Below, piece by piece: positions 5,864 to 10,558 of a stretch of 10,558 bases of DNA. The translations under genes were made by a program, and so were the position numbers. The stretch comes from an uncultured Micrococcaceae bacterium (GTDB taxonomy: Bacteria > Actinomycetota > Actinomycetes > Actinomycetales > Micrococcaceae), in the NCBI GenBank assembly GCA_937896705.1, contig CALBOC010000353.1, positions 1 to 10,558 of the forward strand, read 5' to 3'. A model generated the notes under the pieces. That model was given only the letters and a program-made list of their open reading frames with translations. It had not been told where the DNA came from and did no database searches. Within the stretch, counting starts at the first letter, position 1. Every line of letters starts with the position of its first letter.

Positions 5864-7081
5864 GTGCCAGAACACCAAGACACGCCGTTCCGAGTGCTCA
5901 TCGCTGCCGACACGTATCCGCCACACGTCAACGGAGCGGCGAAGTCGTGTTTTCGTCTGGCGACGGAACTTACCGCTCGAGGGTATGAGGTCCATGTTGT
6001 GGCGCCGCGTGACACCCCCGGTGCGGATACCGTCGAATACCAGCCGGAAGCCACGATTCATCGGTTGAAATCTTATGCCGCACCAACACACGAATTCTAT
6101 CGCTTAGTGATGCCCTGGTACGCAAACCGGACAATCGATGAGCTCATCGTGCAACTTGCTCCAGACGTGATCCACGCCCAATGTCACTATATGATTGGTG
6201 ACGCTGCTATCACGTCAGCTGACCGTCGTCGTATTCGGCTGATTTGTACGAACCACTTCATGCCGGAAAATTTGGATCCCTTCATCCCAGGACCGCAGTT
6301 TTTCAAAAACATTGTGTCCCGACGCTCGTGGTATGACATGGGTCGACTCATGCGCAGAGCAAATATTGTTACTACACCGACACCGTTATCGGCAAAAAGC
6401 ATGGGCGAAAATGCTCAACTCGATTATGTCCTGCCGGTCTCAAATGGCATCGACGTCGCAAAGTATGAGGCTCAAGCTCATGAACGCATCACCCCCCACC
6501 CGCATCCGACCGCGTTATTTGTGGGACGTTTGGCGGTGGAGAAGAATGTCGATGTGCTGTTAAAGGCCCTGACCCTGACAGACCCAGCTCTTAACATTCA
6601 CGCTGAGATCATTGGCGATGGCGAACAACGTGACTACTTGTACCGGCTCGCAAGGGAACTGGATGTCGCGGATCGGGTCCGTTTCCGCGGCTTAGTCTCT
6701 GACGAAGAACTCCGGGAAGCGTATCTACGGGCCGATGTATTCACCCAACCGTGCACGGCAGAACTCCAGTCATTGGCCTCCCTCGAAGCCATGAGCGCTT
6801 CCACCCCCGTGGTCCTGGCGAACGCGTTGGCTCTGCCACATCTGGTCTCCGAAGGCGTCAACGGGTATCTCTTTGAACCTTATAACGCCCAAGACATGGC
6901 GAAAAAACTCAATCGAGTCCTAGGCGCTTCACCCCAACAGCGTCAGAAGATGGGCGAAGCATCACACCGATTCGCCTCCAAGCACGCATATGGCAACGTC
7001 ATCGACATCGTCGAAGAAATGTATCACGGTGCCACGTCAGACGAGGTCGCGGGGATGCTTTCAGGAGCCAACCTGCGCTAG
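5864..7081 (+). CDS. GT4-family glycosyltransferase
   Basis: This 405-residue GT-B-fold retaining glycosyltransferase probably uses a nucleotide-sugar donor such as GDP-mannose or UDP-glucose on a lipid-linked or envelope acceptor. The N-terminal acceptor half has the glycine-loop motif TYPPHVNGAA (17-26). The C-terminal donor half has GRLAVEKN (221-228), with Arg222 and Lys227 as likely phosphate contacts, and the E-x7-E signature Glu300...Glu308 followed by AMSASTPVV. The region with CHYMIGDAA and the later TNHFMPEN resembles diacylglycerol or phosphatidylinositol mannosyl/glucosyl-transferases, but this is family likeness only. There is no transmembrane segment, so it is cytosolic or peripheral. 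The start is the GTG at 5864; AGGAG at 5848-5852 is 11 bases upstream, slightly long. TAGGATC occurs twice in the upstream gap (5802 and 5820), without a clear -35. The CDP-alcohol phosphatidyltransferase upstream supports a lipid-related role by context only. Confidence 0.88.
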   Translation: MPEHQDTPFRVLIAADTYPPHVNGAAKSCFRLATELTARGYEVHVVAPRDTPGADTVEYQPEATIHRLKSYAAPTHEFYRLVMPWYANRTIDELIVQLAPDVIHAQCHYMIGDAAITSADRRRIRLICTNHFMPENLDPFIPGPQFFKNIVSRRSWYDMGRLMRRANIVTTPTPLSAKSMGENAQLDYVLPVSNGIDVAKYEAQAHERITPHPHPTALFVGRLAVEKNVDVLLKALTLTDPALNIHAEIIGDGEQRDYLYRLARELDVADRVRFRGLVSDEELREAYLRADVFTQPCTAELQSLASLEAMSASTPVVLANALALPHLVSEGVNGYLFEPYNAQDMAKKLNRVLGASPQQRQKMGEASHRFASKHAYGNVIDIVEEMYHGATSDEVAGMLSGANLR

Positions 7082-7096
7082 ACTATGTGATCGTGC

Positions 7097-7140
7097 CGCC
7101 TGTCGTCCGCCCTTCTGGGGCTAAGGCAACACTTCAGGCG
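7097..7140 (+). other. Nested hairpin between the glycosyltransferase and the tRNA
   Basis: CGCCTG (7097-7102) pairs with CAGGCG (7135-7140). Inside it, GCCC (7109-7112) pairs with the GGGGC run ending at 7121 around a TTCT loop. No U-tract follows. It could be a weak terminator for the upstream gene or a processing structure just before the tRNA. Confidence 0.35.
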
Positions 7141-7147
7141 AACATGA

Positions 7148-7221
7148 GGGGCGTTAGCTCAGTTGGTTAGAGCAGAGGACTCATAATCCTTTGGTCACCG
7201 GTTCAAGTCCGGTACGCCCTA
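7148..7221 (+). tRNA. tRNA with anticodon CAU (Ile2 or elongator Met)
   Basis: A complete 74-nt cloverleaf is present. The acceptor stem is 7148-7154 with 7214-7220 and the discriminator is A7221. The D stem is GCTC/GAGC. The anticodon stem is GAGGA/TCCTT with loop CTCATAA and anticodon CAT at 7182-7184. The variable loop is TGGTC and the T stem ACCGG/CCGGT. The first acceptor pair is G1-U72, an unusual wobble. It is not initiator tRNA, because the three G-C pairs at the base of the anticodon stem are absent. The TTAGCTCAG context and TTTGGTC resemble tRNA-Ile2, in which C34 is modified to lysidine by TilS, but elongator Met is not excluded. CCA is not encoded. No terminator separates it from the next gene. 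Confidence 0.92.
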
Positions 7222-7242
7222 CTTTTCGCGAATGGAGTGAGC

Positions 7243-8379
7243 ATGCGATTCTTCATGGACGGTCGCTACATCCGAACTGATTATCATGATGGCATCTCGC
7301 GTTTCAGCCACTCTCTGATTCATGCGGTAGCGCGAATAGCTCCGCCGACCGTGATCATTCATGATCCCGCTCAGCGTGCTCTGCTCCCTGAAGATGTCGA
7401 CCTCGTGGAGCTGTCGCCGCCTACTTCGGTGTTCGAACCGCTGGCGGCCCGACGTCTCAACGTTTATCGGCCCGACGTCGTGTTTTCGCCCATGCAGACT
7501 ATCGGTTCGACTGGACGCACCTTCGGTTTGATCCTGACGCTGCATGATCTCATCTATTATCAGCACCGGACGCCACCCAAGAACCTGCCGCAATTCATCC
7601 GAGCGCTCTGGTACGCCTATCATCTGACCTACGTACCGCAACGCTTGTTGCTCAACCGCGCCGATGCCGTTGCAACCGTCTCTCAGACCTCCCAACGACT
7701 CATCCGAAAACACCGGCTCACATCTAGACCGGTACACGTGATCTCAAATGCGCCACCTGAAGTACAAATACCGCGCGACCCGACTCGTCGGCGCGACAAA
7801 TCGCTGGTGTATATGGGCTCCTTTATGGAGTATAAAAACGTTGAGCTCCTGATCCAAGCGATGCAACACCTGCCTGCATACCAGTTACATCTGTGCTCTC
7901 CTATTACCCCGACCCGACGAGCTGAGCTGCTCAACGTAGCTCGCCGCTATGATGTCGGCGACCGGCAACTGGTGTTCCACGATGGTATTGCGGATGACTC
8001 GTATCGCCAGTTGTTACGACGCTGTACCGCATTGGTCACCGCATCACGTTCCGAGGGATATGGACTACCCGTGGCCGAAGCGATGGCCGAGGGTACCCCC
8101 GTGATACTTTCAAATCTCGAAATTTTCCAAGAAATCGCCGGGCTAGACAATCCAGGCGCCTTGTTTATCGATGCTGACGCGACGAACCCCGCCCGACAAT
8201 TCGCGAATCAGGTGCTTCGATTAGAACACGACAGCACATTCACTGCAGCATCTCGAGGAGCCGTCGAACAGGCTCGATCATTTCGGTGGGAACAATCGGC
8301 CCGCGAGCTGCTCCGTATTGCCCAGGAGATCCATCAACGCCGCATCCGGGGGCCAGCCTATGATGCTGGATCAGTGTGA
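7243..8379 (+). CDS. GT4-family glycosyltransferase
   Basis: This 378-residue GT-B-fold glycosyltransferase has DGISRFSHSLIHAV (16-29) as the acceptor-side loop and TLHDLIYY (99-106), typical of mannosyl-/rhamnosyl-type GT4 enzymes. The donor-side motif is YMGSFMEYKN (190-199) with Lys198, and the E-x7-E signature is Glu271...Glu279 within SEGYGLPVAEAMAEGTPVI. It is predicted to be cytosolic and retaining; donor and acceptor are unknown. The ATG at 7243 has TGGAG at 7233-7237 and fits the family N-terminus (MRFFMDGRYI). A GTG at 7237 would overlap the Shine-Dalgarno site, so I rejected it. The start lies only 21 nt after the tRNA, suggesting read-through from the tRNA promoter and tRNA release from a joint transcript. 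The 3' end overlaps the convergent LytM-like gene by 22 nt. It is not close enough in sequence to the other GT4 gene here to be a recent duplicate. Confidence 0.88.
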   Translation: MRFFMDGRYIRTDYHDGISRFSHSLIHAVARIAPPTVIIHDPAQRALLPEDVDLVELSPPTSVFEPLAARRLNVYRPDVVFSPMQTIGSTGRTFGLILTLHDLIYYQHRTPPKNLPQFIRALWYAYHLTYVPQRLLLNRADAVATVSQTSQRLIRKHRLTSRPVHVISNAPPEVQIPRDPTRRRDKSLVYMGSFMEYKNVELLIQAMQHLPAYQLHLCSPITPTRRAELLNVARRYDVGDRQLVFHDGIADDSYRQLLRRCTALVTASRSEGYGLPVAEAMAEGTPVILSNLEIFQEIAGLDNPGALFIDADATNPARQFANQVLRLEHDSTFTAASRGAVEQARSFRWEQSARELLRIAQEIHQRRIRGPAYDAGSV

Positions 8380-9035
8380 ATCGGCCACAGAATCGAGGGT
8401 TCAGTCCAACCCAAGATGAATGCCGGATCAATATATAAGTCGCGTCTCGTGGAGCCGATACGCCAGGCATCCGGTTTTCGAACGCCCCAGTGCACGCACT
8501 GGACTTCGCAATGACTCACGCCCTTGGACAGTTCACCAAGCTGTTGCCCTTGGCTCACCGTGTCACCGGCCTGGAGGTCAGATTCCACTGGTTCAAAAGA
8601 CGACAACAGCCCGTTGGCGTGCCGGATCGTGATTACAGGCCTATCAACCACCGTGCCGACAAACGTGACCTCGCCCGCAGTGGGTGCCACGATCTGTTGG
8701 GTCGCTGACCGAAGGTCAAGACCACGATGAGCTGCTGACCACGGCATCTGCGGCGGGATGAAACTATGGACGATATCGGCTTCGCCGGCGCCGACTATCG
8801 GCGGTACCCAGTGTTCACTGGATGCCGCACTTGTTTGTGTTGCATCGGAGGCCGCCACACCAGGGGACCACCACGACAGCAGGATCATTGCATTGACAAG
8901 CACGACGACAACAGCCCAGAGGCCCGACGGAGGACGAGGCGAGGGTGACGTGCTCAAGGACGAGGAGTACATATTGGCTAGTGTGATCGGTTCAATCGCC
9001 GGGCGGTGAGCCATCGTCGGCGCTGGGGATATCAC
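8358..9035 (-). CDS. M23/LytM-like protein with replaced catalytic histidines
   Basis: This is a predicted membrane-anchored or secreted 225-residue protein. A polar N-terminus is followed by a hydrophobic segment at about 39-55 (a signal anchor or signal peptide) and an extracytoplasmic LytM-type beta domain at about 95-210. The zinc-ligand positions are kept: HRGLD (His103, Asp107) and His182 of CVHWG. The first His of the usual H-x-H is Cys180, and the position of the other catalytic His (in the usual Y-A-H) is Pro149 in SSFEPV. Together with Cys176 this matches a subgroup of actinobacterial M23 proteins encoded next to rpsB. Active M23 enzymes cut peptidoglycan cross-links; this one may instead be a non-catalytic regulator of cell-wall hydrolysis. 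The start is uncertain: the GTG at 9035 has only GGTGGGA-like sequence upstream, and an ATG at 9014 is an alternative. It is divergent from rpsB. Confidence 0.8.
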   Translation of the reverse strand: MISPAPTMAHRPAIEPITLANMYSSSLSTSPSPRPPSGLWAVVVVLVNAMILLSWWSPGVAASDATQTSAASSEHWVPPIVGAGEADIVHSFIPPQMPWSAAHRGLDLRSATQQIVAPTAGEVTFVGTVVDRPVITIRHANGLLSSFEPVESDLQAGDTVSQGQQLGELSKGVSHCEVQCVHWGVRKPDAWRIGSTRRDLYIDPAFILGWTEPSILWPIHTDPAS

Positions 9036-9130
9036 ACCGTCCCACCCAGCCGCTGTGGAAAGAGTATGCTATTGAATGTCTGCACATGCATATCGCCCGG
9101 TACTTCAACAATGAAGGTGCCGGTGAAGGT

Positions 9131-9137
9131 GAAGGAG
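9131..9137 (+). promoter_or_regulatory. Shine-Dalgarno site fixing the rpsB start
   Basis: GAAGGAG lies five bases before the ATG at 9143 and selects this start over the in-frame ATG at 9086, whose extra 19 residues are not S2-like. Upstream, TATGCT at 9065-9070 might be a -10, but no convincing -35 is present. Confidence 0.8.
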
Positions 9138-9142
9138 CAATC

Positions 9143-10309
9143 ATGGCTGTAGTAACGATGCGTGAACTATTAGAATCTGGTGCGCACTTTGGGCACCAGA
9201 CCAGTCGGTGGAATCCGAAGATGAAGCGTTTTATTTTCACCGAACGCAACGGTATTTACATCATCGATTTGCAACAATCCCTGTCGTTGATCGACCAGGC
9301 GTACGAATTCGTCAAAGAGACCGTCGCACACGGTGGCAGCATTCTCTTTGCCGGGACGAAAAAACAAGCGCAGGAATCCATCGCAGAACAGGCCACGCGA
9401 GTCGGGATGCCATACGTCAACCACCGCTGGTTGGGCGGTATGCTGACTAACTTTGCTACAGTGTCGAAACGCGTCGATCGAATGAAAGAACTTGAAGAGA
9501 TCGACTTCGAAGACGTTGCCGGTTCTGGCCACACGAAAAAAGAGCTGCTCCTGTTGGAGCGTGAACTCCGTAAGCTGCAAGCCAGTCTGGGTGGGATTCG
9601 CGATATGAGTCGAACTCCGTCTGCGCTCTGGGTGGTAGATACGGAAAAGGAACACCTAGCCGTTGACGAGGCGAACAAACTGGGCATCCCGGTCATCGCT
9701 ATCCTCGATACCAATGCCAACCCAGACCAAGTGACCTACCCAATCCCGGGCAATGACGACTCCATTCGTTCCGTCACGCTGTTGACCCGTGTAATCGCGG
9801 ACGCCGTGGCCGAAGGCTTGATGGCTCGACACGGTCAAGGCGACAACGCAGAGCCCATGGCCGAATGGGAACGAGAGCTCCTGCAAACCGATGCCACCAG
9901 CGGTTCAACCGATGCCCCTGATAAGCCGGTGCTGTCCGTACTGCAAGCTGTTGAGTCCGCGTATCCGAATAGCATCCTGGTTGAAGTCGAACAGGAAGAT
10001 GACGGCGCATCCTACGAGGTGGAGCTCGTTCATGAGCAACAGCTCTACGAACTAGATGTCACTCCCGCCGGTGAGATTTCGGTGGATGAGGTCGACTCAG
10101 ACGATGAAGATATTCAGCGCGCATCGCAGGTGACCGTCTCGCTCCGAGATGCCCTGCGTCAGGCTTTAACCCAGCATCAGGACGCCACGCTGGACTCGAT
10201 CGAACTCGAAGAAAAAGACGGTGCGCTGTACTGGGAAGTCGAATTGAAAGATACCCAAGGCCAAGACATTGAACTGAATATCCCGGCCGCAGGTGAAAAT
10301 TCCAAATAA
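9143..10309 (+). CDS. rpsB: 30S ribosomal protein S2 with tandem PepSY-like C-terminal extension
   Basis: S2 is an essential small-subunit protein that binds late on the solvent side of the 30S head/body junction. Residues 1-230 are a normal S2 core: [13 protein letters not shown], a GIYIIDLQ strand, GTKKQAQE, the [11 protein letters not shown] motif, [16 protein letters not shown] and the [14 protein letters not shown] helix. Residues 237-248 ([12 protein letters not shown]) still resemble the usual Micrococcales S2 tail. Instead of then stopping or continuing as low-complexity Ala/Glu, the protein runs on to residue 388. Residues about 263-329 and 330-385 are two acidic PepSY-like repeats, each with a helix, a Y-x-VEL strand pair and a final GE turn (SYEVEL; YWEVEL). 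The first repeat and the start of the second align with the lipoprotein at 1-499. The frame is continuous, with no stop or frameshift at the junction. It starts at ATG 9143. The usual downstream partner tsf does not begin within the following 249 nt. Confidence 0.95.
   Translation: MAVVTMRELLESGAHFGHQTSRWNPKMKRFIFTERNGIYIIDLQQSLSLIDQAYEFVKETVAHGGSILFAGTKKQAQESIAEQATRVGMPYVNHRWLGGMLTNFATVSKRVDRMKELEEIDFEDVAGSGHTKKELLLLERELRKLQASLGGIRDMSRTPSALWVVDTEKEHLAVDEANKLGIPVIAILDTNANPDQVTYPIPGNDDSIRSVTLLTRVIADAVAEGLMARHGQGDNAEPMAEWERELLQTDATSGSTDAPDKPVLSVLQAVESAYPNSILVEVEQEDDGASYEVELVHEQQLYELDVTPAGEISVDEVDSDDEDIQRASQVTVSLRDALRQALTQHQDATLDSIELEEKDGALYWEVELKDTQGQDIELNIPAAGENSK
9926..10300 (+). repeat. Two tandem PepSY-like modules within rpsB
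   Basis: These are protein-level repeats in the S2 tail: module 1 at residues about 263-329 and module 2 at about 330-385. Each contains a Y-x-VEL core followed by an EL strand and GE. By contrast, the S2 linker at 249-262 is short and rich in Ser, Thr, Asp and Pro. The modules are divergent, so they are not a recent DNA duplication. Confidence 0.65.
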
Positions 10310-10363
10310 CTCCGCGACACCCATGCCCAGGCGTGGTACGTCGTGACGGCATAATGCGCCGGT

Positions 10364-10538
10364 AGACCTGAGGTCTCGGGCGTGTGTGAAGCGTCACACG
10401 GAGGTAAAATTCGTGTGCGCTATAGGGTATGCTTGACAAAGCAATTGTGTGCCCACCTTGGTGGGCGCCTAATTGACTACGCGCGTGAGTGTGCAACCCC
10501 AGCGTTGCAGTTACACCCGTCGGTCCAGAGGAATCTGG
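10364..10538. other. Hairpin-rich region downstream of rpsB
   Basis: Five inverted repeats lie in 175 nt. AGACC/GGTCT at 10364-10376 has a TGA loop. GTGTGA/TCACAC at 10384-10399 has an AGCG loop. A long imperfect stem at 10442-10475 has outer arms CAATT/AATTG and inner arms GCCCAC/GTGGGC around a CTTG loop. TGCAAC/GTTGCA is at 10492-10509, and CCAGA/TCTGG at 10525-10538 has a GGAA loop. No U-tract follows any of them, so no clear rpsB terminator is seen. A TTGACA at 10433-10438 lacks a -10 partner. The region could be a leader RNA for the next gene. No known riboswitch class is recognised. Confidence 0.35.
10413..10436 (+). CDS. Possible 7-codon leader ORF
   Basis: GGAGG at 10400-10404 is an excellent Shine-Dalgarno site placed eight bases before a GTG that opens the tiny frame MCAIGYA, ending TGA at 10434-10436. 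It sits directly after the GTGTGA/TCACAC hairpin. It overlaps a second 15-codon frame, 10429-10476 (MLDKAIVCPPWWAPN), which carries tandem Trp codons inside the long hairpin. Either could be a leader peptide or chance; evidence is limited to the ribosome-binding site and geometry. Confidence 0.2.
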   Translation: MCAIGYA

Positions 10539-10558
10539 TCAGCGGTGCTTCCCGAACT

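Noticed and set aside
9086..9142. Upstream ATG extending S2 by 19 residues
   Set aside because: The extra residues are not S2-like, while the ATG at 9143 has a strong GAAGGAG at good spacing and the usual MAVVTMR start.
10384..10399. CRP/GlxR-like operator (TGTGA and TCACA arms)
   Set aside because: The spacer is four bases rather than the six required for the CRP/GlxR family, so I treat it as an RNA hairpin instead.
10484..10558. Frames beginning GTG at 10485 or 10489 and open to the right edge
   Set aside because: Neither has a Shine-Dalgarno site or a recognisable protein start, and too little sequence remains to judge.
10490..10558. Possible cobalamin-type riboswitch on the minus strand (GGGAA near the edge, GATTCC and AACTGCAACGC-like segments)
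   Set aside because: The order and spacing of conserved blocks do not match the cobalamin aptamer; the resemblance is limited to short common strings.

Overview
The window looks like a chromosomal segment of a mid-GC actinobacterium, most likely Micrococcales and perhaps a Micrococcaceae relative of the Yaniella/Enteractinococcus kind. I base this on the DnaG and S2 sequences, an actinobacterial-type 'holin' membrane protein, a degenerate LytM gene divergent from rpsB, frequent GTG starts and TANNNT-type -10 boxes. The genus is a guess. No transposase, integrase, CRISPR array or phage module is visible. Both tRNAs look intact.

Layout. Positions 1-499 (minus) hold the N-terminal part of a lipoprotein with a PepSY-like domain, which runs off the left edge. 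It diverges from dnaG (747-2606, plus), whose control region contains a perfect DnaA-box 9-mer and an apparent leaderless promoter. A second, shorter lipoprotein (2701-3009, minus) converges on dnaG. Its signal peptide is clearly a sister of the first, but its body is only an acidic Asp-Pro repeat. Next come tRNA-Asn with promoter and strong terminator (3170-3320), a gene-poor stretch, a YlxP/DUF503 protein (3665-3961), a membrane protein of the actinobacterial holin-X type (4136-5023), a CDP-alcohol phosphatidyltransferase (5066-5728), a GT4 glycosyltransferase (5864-7081), a CAU-anticodon tRNA (7148-7221) and a second GT4 glycosyltransferase starting 21 nt later (7243-8379). A degenerate M23/LytM protein (8358-9035, minus) overlaps the end of that gene and diverges from rpsB (9143-10309). 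The last 249 nt contain no convincing gene but several hairpins and two tiny overlapping ORFs.

Functional picture. There are three themes. One is information processing: dnaG, two tRNAs, rpsB, and ylxP, which is usually a translation-neighbourhood gene. The second is envelope and lipid chemistry: the CDP-alcohol phosphatidyltransferase, two GT4 enzymes, the holin-like membrane protein, the LytM-like protein and two lipoproteins. A glycolipid or phosphoglycolipid role for the PT/GT genes is only an inference from proximity.

Most notable observation. Ribosomal protein S2 does not end after its usual core and tail but continues for about 135 residues into two tandem PepSY-like repeats. The first of these, together with the start of the second, aligns with the lipoprotein at the left edge (29 of 71 columns identical by hand, one gap). 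This looks like a domain shared between an exported lipoprotein family and a ribosomal protein, and I do not know of a description of it.
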